This document shows, in pieces, positions 12,058-23,280 of a DNA stretch of 64,000 nt. Source of the stretch: Torreya grandis (Eukaryota > Streptophyta > Pinopsida > Cupressales > Taxaceae); the NCBI GenBank assembly GCA_037957365.1, contig JARHVA010008350.1, positions 217,501 to 281,500 on the forward strand, given 5' to 3'. Made by a program: the position numbers and the translations under genes. Position 1 is the first letter of the stretch, and each line of letters begins with the position of its first letter. Under the pieces are notes generated by a model that was not told the DNA's origin, ran no database searches, and worked only from the letters and a program-made list of their open reading frames with translations.

Positions 12058-12993
12058 TGTGCACCAAATTAGGGATTAAATCAATATTATCAAAATGATA
12101 AAACAAACCCAAAATTAATGACACCAATAAAAATTAATAGAAAAATTAAATCAAAATGATTAAAGTACTCTTACCATCATTTTTACCTTCTCATAGCTCC
12201 ATTCCAAGACTTGAAATTCCAATGCTTGAGCTTGTAGACTTGAGAGGTTAGATTTTTTGTGAGCTTGATAATGGCCTCCTTGAGACCAAATGGATATGAA
12301 CCTTGCTTGGCTTATCTTGATGAGTGTGTTAATGGCTTCTTTGAAGAGCTCTTGATTCACTTGTGCACTTGAAAATTGACTTCTTCATTAGCTTGAGCAA
12401 GGAAGAGTGTCTTAGTTTTATAAGTTAATGGAGGAAGATTTTATGGCCCAAATTTGAATTTAGGCCATTAAGATCTATGGTGGAGGATTTTACATCAAAA
12501 TTTTAATTCCATGGAATCCTCTAGAATAGATAATTCTAGAGTTAAAAGGGCTAAAATGAAGAGATTTTTAAAAGTCTCCAATTCTATAGATCTCTTCATA
12601 GGATTTTAGGGGTTTAGGAGAGGCTCGTATAGGGTGGTGGGTGGGTAGTTAGTATTTTCCTAAATTTTAATCTTGCTAGTGGGATTAGGGAGTATGTTCA
12701 TATTAAATAGGCTTTGTTAGGGGTTTAATAGAGAGATTAATTGGTTTTTAAGCTAGGATAAAGGTTACATGGGATATTGGTATGGGTATGGTATTTAGGC
12801 CAAATGGTTATTGTGACTAGGAAATAGGAAATTTTTATGCTAAATTAGTAGGAATTAGTTTAATTAGTATGATTAGTGGGGCAAGAAAATTTTAATGAAT
12901 ACATAGACCAATCCCATTGATCTAATTATTTGTGTGTTTACTTTCATTCTTGATTCAAACTATATTGAAAAAAAATTCCCATATTTTAGAATA
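12058..12993 (-). repeat. Probable 5' LTR of E1 (minus strand), possibly cut by element A
   Basis: The plus-strand left end starts TGTGCACC, the complement of an LTR ending in CA, next to the primer-site-like sequence. No protein homology is visible; the open frame at 12160-12360 (minus) is inside the LTR. The outer end is not resolved: the LTR of element A starts at 12994 and no CA is seen just before it. Element A may therefore have inserted into or beside this LTR. The partner LTR is not in the window. Confidence 0.45.
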
Positions 12994-14133
12994 TGTTAGG
13001 CCCCTTTTTCTACTAATTAGTGGAACCATGCCAACTAAAAAAATACATAAGCATGAGGCAATCATGGAGGATGATTTTTATTTTGTCTTCTAGTAGTGTC
13101 AACTAGCTAGTGGCTAACAAATCTTTTTGAATCAAGCAACATTGAGAAGTGGGCACACAAGATAGTGATTTCATATTAAAGATAAGAAGCTCCTTTTAAG
13201 TCAAAAAACATTGGGAAGCAGGCACATGAGATAATGACTACACATTATAGATAAGGCATAGTGAATATTGTAGGATTTGTACCTCCAGTTCTAGCTTAAT
13301 GATTAGTATGTTCCACTCTCCATGATCCTAGGATGCTCCAAAACCTATAAAAGGAAATCAAGTTTAGTTGAAGAGGAGAGACAATTTGAAGTAGTGAAGC
13401 TCTGGTGAATTACTTCAATATGGTTGTCATTAGGCTTCAGAACTTATCTTGGGATGCTTTTTGATGCTCTCATTTATCACACCCAAGCTCACCTATGAAC
13501 TTGGGCCTTTAGTAGTTTATGTTGAGCTTTTACAAAGTTCATATGGACTATGCATGTATAGTTGTTGAACTCTAATAATGAATAGCACTATTAGAATGTT
13601 TATTGATTTCATGCTTTAATTTGTTGAATATATGGTTGAGATCTCACAAGTTTCTAACTTGACTCATTTCTGGTAGACCTATAGTTGGAAATGAACCCTA
13701 CGCCTTTAATAGGAAATGCATCAAGTATGGTTAAGAACATGTGCCTAAAATGATACCCATGCCTTAACATAAGACCATGCCTAAGTCCCCTAACTAGATA
13801 ACTAGTTTCCCCTCATGTATGTAAGTGTCATTGAGCCCATGAAACCTAAGTCTTATACCCATGAATGCATAACCATTGTTTCACTAACCCAAGCCCTTGA
13901 AGAATAGAGTTATGCCATGACACAACTATCCCAACACAAACCTCAGTCCCTTCTACATTAGACTTCAAGTGAGAACATAAGGCTTGCACATTATGTATAT
14001 TTATGCCAGCATAGTTGAGTGCCAAAGGAATAGTCTAGGCATATGTTGTTCTAGAACAAGCCTAAATTTTAATTAGATAGCTAAGTAAGCATGTGACTAG
14101 CCTTATGATCGTAAAGTCTACTTTTCTACAACA
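12994..14133 (+). repeat. 5' LTR of element A
   Basis: Starts TGTTAGGCCCC and ends CTACAACA. It aligns along its length with 26919-28078, including shared blocks such as GCATGAGGCAATCA, TGAGCCCATGAAACC and AAAGTCTACTTTTCTACAA. It contains a TATA box (13346) conserved in the other LTR. Differences are many and scattered, consistent with an old insertion. Confidence 0.85.
13346..13354 (+). promoter_or_regulatory. TATA box in the 5' LTR of A
   Basis: TATAAAAGG lies about 350 bp into the LTR and is preserved in the 3' LTR at 27264-27272, while surrounding bases have diverged. A start site about 30 bp downstream is expected but cannot be seen directly. Confidence 0.6.
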
Positions 14134-14160
14134 TTTTGGTTTCATTTCTGGGACATGTTA
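14134..14160 (+). promoter_or_regulatory. Primer-binding region of A
   Basis: Immediately after the LTR, TTTTGGTTTCATTTCTGGGAC resembles a CpG-decayed form of the TTGGCGCC...GGGGAC sequence that follows the 5' LTR in plant Athila/Tat elements. The resemblance is from general knowledge of the group and the tRNA cannot be named with confidence. Confidence 0.45.
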
Positions 14161-14216
14161 AATTTTATTGTTGTAATAGTGCAATAAGATAATACTTTGA
14201 CTCTCCCTCAATAATA

Positions 14217-16640
14217 TCAAGTGCTAGCTAGAATGAGTGGAAGATAGATTTTCACTAAGGAATCCAACTTGTAGAGGTAAAAACCCAAAAAAGTAGGTAT
14301 AGAACCACTTGTATGATGCCTTGTATGAGATTTTATTTTGTGAATTGTCAAACAAAGTATACCACTGGTTGGTTTCTTATGTAACTCATAAAAGATAAAG
14401 CTATGGACAAAACCATGAGTGGACAATAGAGTGCCTAGAGAGGCTTGAGTACCTATATTCCACTTAGACTAAAGATATAGACAAATGGTGGCAAGGGGTG
14501 TTAAACAACTACATTCTTAAGTTCATGGTATCGATGTATTCCTACCCTGAAGAAGTAGAGTACCAATTCTTGTCTGAGCCCAAAGGTGGATTTTTGAAAT
14601 AACTTAGCACCAAACTAAAGATGATTATGGTAGATTATGTCTTTGAAATAGTGTGTATGGAAGGATAAAGTCATACCATGTATGATCAATGCAATGGGAA
14701 AGAAGGGTATGTGTAGGTGAGGCACAATGGAAGGAAATGAGTAGATTGACAACTAAGAGCTCAGGAGATAGGATTATAATAAGAGGAGGCATGGACTGAT
14801 AGAAGACCTAGAACCTAAAAGTACTAAGAGGACCTATATCAAGTGAGAAGGGTATGGGGAAGGATATTTTGAATGGAAATCTTGCTTAGAGGAAGGAGGC
14901 CTTAAAGCCTTGGAACAAGCTCCATAGTTTATAGGTGAATGCTTGGGGTCCCGTTTGAAATTTACCATTAGAGATTCACTAGATACACCTACTCCTTTTA
15001 AACTTGTGGCATGAGCTCATGTGCTAGATTCCCCAAAATAAAATATAAGGTTTATAATTGACCCTATTCAACATAAACTTTGATCATTTTGAAAATTTGG
15101 ACCAAAACTTTATGATTGAACAAGTTATCTTGAACAATGAGGTAAATGAAGATACCTATAGACTTTGAGGCATTAGATTGACTATTTAGAACATGAGTGC
15201 AATCACCCTAATTCAACCAATATCATCAGTATATCTTAGGAAATAACTGGTAAGAAGGGGCCCTATGCCACTAGTTAATAGTATGGTACCATTATCTTCT
15301 GTAGTGCCAATAGTAACTAGTAGACTAGTGCCTAGCCTAGTGGCTAGAGGCCTTAGAGGAATAATTCTAGGACAAGCACTAGGAGGACAAGTGCCTCAGG
15401 CACTAGCTACTCCCCATCCCTAGATTTATTATAAGATGGCCATGTGCCTAGCAGAGTACCAAGGCATGGAAAACATCATAGAGCATGTACTCAATTGTGA
15501 GTTATAATGTAGTGCTCAAGGAATAACCTAGTCTGAGCACAAGGTAACCTAGTTCATGAAAACATTTCTAGATCAAGCCCATAATTGGTATATCAATTTT
15601 GATTCTAACCAAGTTATGGTTGATTGTGACACCCAAAATGGAGCCTTCTTGATGTAGTTTGATATACCTGAGTTTGAGCAGTAGAGCATTGATAAATTCA
15701 AGGAGATCAACTAATGATTATCAAAGAGTATGTGCCTTTATGACACTATATTCAATACTCTCCTTTTTGATCTCCCTTAAAACATTTACCCCTCTGAGCA
15801 TGCAAAATGGTTTGTTGGAGGATTTCTAGTGCCTTTTATAAGGGTGTTATCCATGAAAACATTCATAGACCCTTGGGAAGTGCTTAAATCTATGCTTAAG
15901 GTTGAGGTGATTGGGAGCATTGATATAGGTATTAGCCCATTCATGAATGTGCATATTATGTCTATGGACTCCCAACTATAGAAGTTGATTTCTAGTTCAT
16001 TATAAGATGCTTGAAGTAGGTTGCGGTTCATCAAGTATGAGATGGAGGGGCATAAAAGAAATAACTACCCTTAAAAGAATTTTCACAAACTTCTTCTCAA
16101 ATGTGAAGTTTTTCATGAGGCACATGATTTTTGTAACTACCCCTTGTTTTAACAGACCATCTAGGTTAGCACAACCATCTATTACAATTTATGTGATTCC
16201 TACACTTACAACATGCCTGACTATTAAATAATTGATGAAATGCACCAAAACATGGAGAGAGGCACATGATAGACAACTAAAATAGCTAGAGGGTAGGAGA
16301 ACTAAGGAAACGAGGGTTATGGCCAAAAAAATGTTGGCTATGGGAACCAAAGAGATTCTAACGGGTGAGTTGGAGGATGGGGTGGAGGAAGATTCCCACC
16401 ATGATCATGTTACAAGTGTGGGTCGACTGCCCATTATCAATGTGACTTCTTGACACATCTAATGTGTAGGTATTGTTGAGGACTGCATGTAGTCAAGGAA
16501 TGCCTTGACTTGTACAAAAGGTTAACCCAATGCAAAATGGGTACCAATAAGGGTGCAGGGGTGATCAGGTGTGAGCCTAAAGATATGAAATGGGCTCTAA
16601 AGGTCTAGTTAGCATGTATAGAGCTAATCAAGGTGTAGGT
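14217..16640 (+). pseudogene. Element A gag remnant with zinc knuckles
   Basis: The capsid-type segment is readable around 15550-15700 (KTFLDQAHNWYINFDSNQV). Two Cys/His boxes in one frame follow at 16408-16503. The first begins CYKCGSTAHYQCDF. The second is CRYC, a stop, then GLHVVKEC. Both deviate from the canonical CX2CX4HX4C spacing. The nucleocapsid would bind genomic RNA. Stops are frequent (TAG, TAA, TGA). The first 1.2 kb has only weak coding traces, and the open frame at 14217-14426 on the opposite strand has no support. Confidence 0.6.
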
Positions 16641-17119
16641 AACCACATGAAGTAGGTTCACCACTCAACCACAAACTATACCAAAATAAGAGCTACATCT
16701 AGAATATGGTGAATTGAGCTACACAAAACACATCATTTAACCTTTGCCAAAAACTACTCCCTACCCTGACCCAACATGTAAAAAGGAAATCTTGCAACAA
16801 GCCATTAGCATGATACAAAATTTATAGGGAGAAATCTAGCTGGCCAAAATCTAAAAGTATATGCTACCACATCATGCAAAAATCAAGATAGCCATGGGCT
16901 AAAGTACAAGAGATAACAAATATCTTATGCCTTCTATAAATAGATGGTATGCTTCCACTACTAAATAATTTTCTCTTAAATCATGTAGGGAGAAATCCAA
17001 GTGAAGTTACTGAGCTCCACATAATTAATGTTGTTACACTACATATAGAGTGGGTGCATGAAGTAAGACATACTCAAAACATAGAGTATGACCAATAGTT
17101 ACTCATAAATTCCACCATT

Positions 17120-17430
17120 GATGGATGGTCCATCTATGAGGTGCTAATCAACACCAATGCAGAGGTCAATAACTTGACCAAGAATGCATGGGAAAAGATG
17201 GGTAGCCCAGCCTTGAGGCTTTCTCCCCATATACTTTTCATGGAAAAAAAACTTGATCATAGCTTATTGGAATTTTTTAGGGCACTATTATATAGATTAT
17301 GGTTGAAAAATTCCATGTTGACTTTGAAGTTGTCGATTTGGCTAAACATGATAACTACCTCGTGTTTTTAGGAAGGCCTTGGTACTATGCTACCAATGTA
17401 GATATTCACTTCAGGAAGTGATGCATGACC
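17120..17430 (+). pseudogene. Element A aspartic protease remnant
   Basis: The frame at 17141 reads VLINTNAEVNNLTKNAWEKMG, where the family has a D-T-G-A loop; both the catalytic Asp and the Gly are replaced by Asn. A frame change later, the hallmark end appears as NYLVFLGRPWYYATNVDIHF near 17355-17415. The protease would mature Gag-Pol. It is inactivated by the active-site substitution and the frameshift. Confidence 0.7.
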
Positions 17431-17639
17431 TTTAAAAATGATAAGGAAAGGGTATTAATACCCCTTTCAAGTGATGAAGGACCCCCCTATGTGGACAACA
17501 TGGATCTAGATGATGAGATCAGCCATATTTATAGCATCACAACACAAAGCATAGAGAATCCCCATCCCTCTAATTAGGAAGTACATTCTTGAGAAGATGG
17601 GTAGTCAGCCTCAAAAACTAGTGACATCAATTATAATTG

Positions 17640-18650
17640 ATGGGTTGAAGAGTTTTATGAGGCCATTGATTATAAATGCTACTTGGTGCACACAAAGGTT
17701 CTAAATCTAGTGAGGATTGGTTGGGTCCAAATTGATCATACTCTAAAATGATGTGTCTCATGTTATAAGAAGAAATCAAAAATGGTAATCTGCCTGAGTA
17801 AAGGCAAGCTTGTAGTGCTCTAATAATTTTAAGGGATCAACCTAGTGGAAAGTTATGTCAACAACCTCAAAGCATGCATTCCCAAAGAGATAGATATAAT
17901 GAGTGCACATGTATACGTCTTGAGGAACACTACCATACGTTGGTGGGCAGTGCAAAGGTCTAACTCACTAACTTGACCAGAGGTAAAGGAAGACATGTGC
18001 ACTATATTTAGTTGGAGTAATGAAAACTTAGATATCTCAATGCACTCTAGTGACTCTGACCCCATGGTATATGTGCACCTATGTTAAGAGACATGGACTG
18101 ACTATGGTGTGACTGCCCTAAAAAACTTATCGGTGCATGTCTTTTACAAGACTCTAAAGATATGGGCATGAGCATGGTACATGTTTAATGAGATTCATCA
18201 AGAAATAACAAATTGGGAGGCCCTTAAGGAGATGTTTGTCCATACCTTCTCCTTTTCCTCATAGAATTGGGAACTAGTTGAACCATTGCAAGTAATTTAG
18301 AGGGTAGTGTTCGAAGACACCACCATCCTCAAAGAGTGCTTGAAATACAAGTTAAAAGAAAAAGGGTTGGCACTCTTGACCTTATTTGAGGAACAAACAT
18401 TCAATAGTTAATTGAGCAAGTAAGTCAATGAAACTTGGAAGGAGCATTACTATAAAATGTTAACTGCTAGAAGAAAGATTGTGTACTAAGAAGAAGATAG
18501 TGCTCCTATTTTATAAGACCCCATTCATCTTTATGTTGAGACAATAGAGGGAGCTTAGCAAGTTGAATGCTCATACCAAGAGAATAAAGAGACATATCAT
18601 GCCCCACTTAATACCATCAAAGTGGATATTAGTGTATAAGGAGAGCCAAA
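17640..18650 (+). pseudogene. Element A protease-RT spacer with gag-like segment
   Basis: Between protease and RT the plus strand keeps long readable stretches with a few stops. They include SVHVFYKTLKIWA, EITNWEALKEMFVHTFSF and a charged, probably helical tail (KECLKYKLKEKG). The W-x-x-L-K-x-x-F-x-x-x-F pattern at about 18205-18250 resembles the core of retrotransposon gag domains, although the element's own gag lies upstream at about 15550. It could instead be a normal linker. No catalytic motif is visible. Confidence 0.4.
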
Positions 18651-18651
18651 G

Positions 18652-19480
18652 ATGGCTATTATACGTGCCTATTGGTCTGATGTAGATCTAGCATGCATCA
18701 TAAACCTCCTGAATGAGTTACAAGATTTGTTCCCTAGGACTTATCAAGATATGAAGGGTACCCACCCATGCCTTGGGAAAATGATCATAAATCTAATTGA
18801 TAGTGCAATACTATTCAAAATTTTCCCCTATAGGATGAATCCCAACCTCTATGCTAAGATCAAAATAGAAATCAATGATATATTAACCATAGGGGTCATT
18901 TACCCTATGCAGGAGTCTGATTGGGTGATCCCAATGGTAAAAATAATCAAGAAGAATATGCACACTCACATTTTCATTGATTATATAATATTGAATGTTG
19001 CATATGTAAATGACTTTTTCCTAATTATATTCACCAATGAAGTCATGGAAGCCATCATAGGTTACAAGATCTACACCTTTATTGATGGGTTCTCTAGCTA
19101 CCACCAAGTCCAAATTGAGGAAGAGGACAAGCCCAAAACAAAATTTTAAACTAAATGGGGTTTTTTTTAAATAATATTATGCATTTTGTACTCAATATCA
19201 TGCCAACCATGTTCTCTATAGTGGTGATCACTGTATTCAAATATTTCATCCATAGGTTCCTCCAAGTTTATCTAGATGACTAGGTAGTGATGGCCTCATC
19301 AAGGACCATTATTACAACTTGTACCTAATTTTTTAGAGTTACAAGTAGCTTTGGATATCCCTAAACATAAAAAATTTCATCTTCATAACACTTATTGAAA
19401 CCCTATTTGAGCATATCATCTGTAAGGATGGTTTGTTCATCGATCCTGTGAAGATCTGCATCATCACTTAGCTGCAAACT
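18652..19480 (+). pseudogene. Element A reverse transcriptase remnant
   Basis: The 165-codon open frame starting at 18652 covers the pre-RT and fingers region (LNELQDLFPRTYQDMKG, FIDYIILNVAYVNDFF) and the palm (YTFIDGFSSYHQVQIEEEDK). After a stop and frame changes, the active site is still visible as VYLDD at 19266-19280, immediately followed by a TAG. The two catalytic Asp residues are therefore present although the frame is broken. RT copies element RNA into cDNA inside the particle. Confidence 0.8.
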
Positions 19481-19559
19481 CCTTCCACATAGAAATATGT
19501 TCATGCCTTTATTATCCATTATGGATATTTTAAAATAATTATATGGAGTTATTTTAAGA

Positions 19560-20110
19560 TTTCAATACTACTAAAAGATATTTTTCACAAGGATGGGCCA
19601 TTCTACTAGGGTGAAGTACAAGAGGATGCCTTCAAGACCTTGAAGCTCATATTAGCTAGTGTACCTATCTTATAGTTCCCCAACTTGATAACACCTTTTC
19701 ATGTCTATGTTAATGCTTGTGTCTATATGATTGGAATAATCTTGGTACATCCTAGTGAAGGTAAAATATATCATCCCATCTCCTTTTATATAAAAAATTT
19801 AACCTTAGCAGAGCAAAATTACATAATGATAGAGCGTGAGGTGCTCACCATGGTTTATGCCTTACAAAACTGTAGACAATATTTATTGTCAACCCCTTTC
19901 ATAGTTTTCATTGATAATGAGGCACTTAAGTACCTCTTGAATAATATTATTTTACATGGGCACATATGTACATGGATAGTTCTATTCCAATATTTCCAAT
20001 TCTTTGTTGATGTTAAGCCTAGAAAACAAAACTTGAGACAAGACCATATATTCCACATTAGTTTAGGTGATTTGCTCATGCCTATTAAGGATGACATGCC
20101 AGACATGTAA
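19560..20110 (+). pseudogene. Element A RNase H remnant
   Basis: The open frame 19685-20110 encodes a gypsy RNase H. It includes FHVYVNACVYMIGIIL (the first catalytic Asp position now reads Asn), a YHPISFYIKN stretch, MIEREVLTMVYALQNCRQYLL with the catalytic Glu, and FIVFIDNEALKYLL with Asp. It ends with the connection to integrase (DVKPRKQNLRQDHI). It directly precedes the integrase zinc region, so no second RNase H is present. Confidence 0.75.
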
Positions 20111-20279
20111 CTATATATATTCCATTTCATGCCCAAGGATTTGGTATAGATTCATGCATTTTTAACATCTAGAGTTATGCCCCAGACTATGATAAACAAG
20201 GATAAGAAATATCTAGTAGTTCAAGCTTCCCCCTTTCAACTCATTAGTAGAGAAATATATAAACTAAGGAAAGATGAAG

Positions 20280-21130
20280 TGTTATGTCAATGCATCATGG
20301 ATCATAAAAGGGACTCCATCCTTCACAAATTTAATTAGGGGATAACAAGAGGTGCAATGGCACAAAAAGTGTTGCAATCAAGCTTATGGTGGATAAGCTT
20401 ATTCCAAGATGCAAAGAATTGTGCCAAGTTATGTGATATATGCTAGTGCTTAGGGAAGCCCAATTATTGGGATGAGATTCACCTCATGCCCATTCTTACC
20501 TAGGCTCTATATGAGAAATAGGCCATTGATTTTTTTGGGTCGATAACTCTCACAACACAATGCATAGGTGTAAGGTATATTCTAGTAGCCACAAATTATT
20601 CCACCAAGTAAACTGAGATTACACCAATAAAAGAATACGTAGATACTATAGACATGTGATTCATCTTAGAAAATATAATAAGATGATATGGGTGCCTACT
20701 CAATCTGACTAGCAATAGGGGAACTCACTTTATCAAAGAAACATTACACATCTTATTGATAGAGTATATGATGGTGTACCACAAAACAACCCCTTATCAT
20801 CCACAATTAAATGGTATAGTTGAGACATTTAATAAAAACTAGAAACATGCCTCATGAATATATATGATTTTGGTTTCAAATATTAGGATGATCAACTGTC
20901 AATAGTGTTATGGGCATATTTCACAAACTACAAGCACCTGAACAAGGTTACACTATTTCAATTAGTGTTTGGGACTGAGGTAATCCTATCGATGGAGTTC
21001 TTGGTACCATCATCATGCATTATGTGCATTGGTTGATTACATGACCAATAATCATTGAACACAAGGATTGAGGACTTGGATCACTTAGATGAGATGTGCG
21101 ACCAATAAAAATGGAGCCAATAAATAAAAA
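20280..21130 (+). pseudogene. Element A integrase remnant
   Basis: The zinc domain is visible around 20290-20460 (AQKVLQSSLWW, then AKLCDIC followed by a stop). The core carries IDFFGSI with the first Asp, LTSNRGTHFI where the second catalytic Asp is Asn, and HPQLNGIVETFNKN with Glu intact. The domain ends near 21100 without a chromodomain. One active-site residue is lost and several stops interrupt the frame. Confidence 0.75.
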
Positions 21131-21559
21131 TGTCATGCCAAAAGCTCTAACACAATAATCATATAAATAATAAAGTGATAGAAGAATGAGAATTCATTTT
21201 TCTCTATGATTCCAAGTATTTTAAGTACTTAAGAAAAATTTAGATAAGGTGGATGGGATCCTATATCATCCACCACATATTAGAGATAGGGGCATGTAAG
21301 TTGTGCACGTTGATTGGTGAAATGCTCTCAAGGTATTTTAATAGAAATAGGTTGAAGTCATATAGATAATAGGATGGTGTTTGTACCATGAGAACACCAA
21401 ATTCTTGGTCACTAGTCAAATTGAGTTTAAATGATCAAAATAATTTTTGTCTCAAGCCAAATAGTTTTATTTTTTTAATTCTTTGGGAAGTAATATAAAG
21501 AGTGTAGAAGTGATGCTTTGAAACTTGCTAAAAAAAGTGTCAGCACTTCACTCATAATT

Positions 21560-22010
21560 CCAGCCAAGTGATTCAAGGACTTGTGATTTTTAATCACTTG
21601 AGGCCATAAACCTAAGTTTTGGGTTAGTGAGGATTGCCAACATCCAACAAGGGAAGTGCACTAAACCATCATACACTAGATCCCAAATGTAGGGTGTTTT
21701 CAATCCCTCAAGTAGACATTCATCTAGCATTTAATGCATAAATACAACTAGGTGAGTCAATCCCTTACACTTTCTAAAGTGCATGAGGCTAGACATATAA
21801 GTGGTGGGCATGTGTAATTCACCAGACTCAAGAGAAAGATGTATAAAATCTAGGTGTGTAAGAGATAGATTATAGGACCTTAGAGGTTTAAGGAAGAATT
21901 ACTTTGGTGCTTTCATGCATAATACTAGTTAGGTGAGTCTAACCCATTTGATTTATAATTACTTAGGGCCAAACACATAAGTTTCTAGGTGCAAGGAGGT
22001 TTCTAAAATT
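21560..22010. repeat. Three diverged copies of an about 182-bp unit
   Basis: Related blocks start at 21566 (AAGTGATTC), 21750 (AGGTGAGTC) and 21931 (AGGTGAGTC). About 30 bp further on, each carries a GAGGCC/GAGGCT/AGGGCC-A-x-A-x-A-TAAG block. The spacings are 184 and 181 bp. The array lies in the untranslated sequence after the integrase of element A. No coding sense is apparent. Confidence 0.5.
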
Positions 22011-23280
22011 AGACGAAATAGGAGACAAGTAAAGATGACAACATAATCATATGTATGAGAGAAAGTGAATACATACAACATGATTGTGTGCATGAGAGAA
22101 AGTGAAGATGAAAAATATAATCATGCACAAGATAATAAAAGAAGGAGAATCATGTGCTATAGGGATATCACAAGGGATTTTTATGGGGTAAGATAGGCTA
22201 AGGCAAGATGAAGCATAATAAACCAACCAAGATAGATAAGTACATTTGAAATAGAAGAAAAATAAGAAGAGAAGATGGAATTGAGGAGGTTGAATCATGT
22301 ACATGTGAGGCATTATGCCCAGGTTACCATATTGAAGGTGAAGGTCACACCAAAAGAATAAAGCAATGAATGGGAATCATCATGGATAACTGGCATCCAC
22401 CCAGATTTGAGTAGGAATTGACTATTTAAACCACAAGTCACTTCACCAAATTACCATTAGGAGCACTAAATGAGGTCATTGTGGAGACATAAAGATCTAC
22501 ATTAAATGAGTTGGTGGTAGAGGATTTTTCTATATTTCATTTAATTTTATGGAGTTCAATAAATTTAGACACCACCATGCCATTAACACACCTGCATTAA
22601 AGATGGTAGATGGAAGTAGGGTAAAAAATGTCACACAATAGATTAGTTTTAGTTACAAACTTTTTATGAACTTTAGACATCAAAAAAACTATAGTGAACC
22701 ATAAAAATAGAGAGTCAAATCACAAAAACCCTATTAGAATAAGAATTTGAGCACCCTCAGGCACCTACATTGAATAATTGTTAAGAAGGAAAAATTACAC
22801 TTACATTGAGATTGGTATAGAGAGGTGTGGGAAGATATTTTTGTAGAAACTAGTTGGTAAAAATGTGAATTCCCATCGAGGCCACCATTAATGTCTTTTG
22901 AAGCTCAAAGCCAAAGGTATAGTCATAAATGTCATGATTGTGAAGCACCATTAATAATTCAAGGTTTTGGCAAACCTAACCTACCATACTTCAACACCAT
23001 TAGGTTTAGGATGCAAAATTAGTGGAAGGATTGGGTTCACAATAAAAATATCAAAATTAGGTGCATGTAGTATTAGAATTATCCCTTGAAATGATAGTAG
23101 TACCATTGGTAGATGGAGTTATCATCACACAAGTTGACATCGAGGCACTGATAAAGATGTCCTATCAAATGATGTAATTTCCCCTAAAAGTCTTAATAGG
23201 GTAAATTGGCATTCTTTTGCACACAAATAAAGCAGTAAACCCATTAAACCTCTATCCATGTGCAAGACATATCATCATAT
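22010..23280 (+). other. Element A internal region without recognised genes
   Basis: A-rich plus strand with scattered short open stretches. The open frame at 22047-22313 on the minus strand is low complexity (Phe/Ser/His-rich) and unsupported. I see no motif to name. Confidence 0.35.

Larger units (their letters stand above)
1..12993 (-). mobile_element. E1: decayed Ty3/gypsy element, Tat/Ogre-type, one LTR outside window
   Basis: On the minus strand the domains run gag, protease, RT, RNase H, archaeal-type RNase H, integrase, from about 7518 down to 480. A second RNase H between RT-RNH and integrase is the hallmark of the Tat/Ogre lineage. The element is an old copy: nearly every domain carries in-frame stops, mostly TAG/TAA where CAG/CAA would fit, plus frameshifts. 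The right boundary is taken as the LTR at 12058-12993, because a gypsy-type primer site in minus orientation abuts it. That this LTR and the long leader (7560-12057) belong to the same element as the gag-pol is inference; a nested insertion could lie between them. The other LTR would be to the left of base 1. Confidence 0.75.

Noticed and set aside
12160..12360. 66-codon ORF on the minus strand as a host gene
   Set aside because: It lies inside the probable LTR of E1 and shows no recognised motif.
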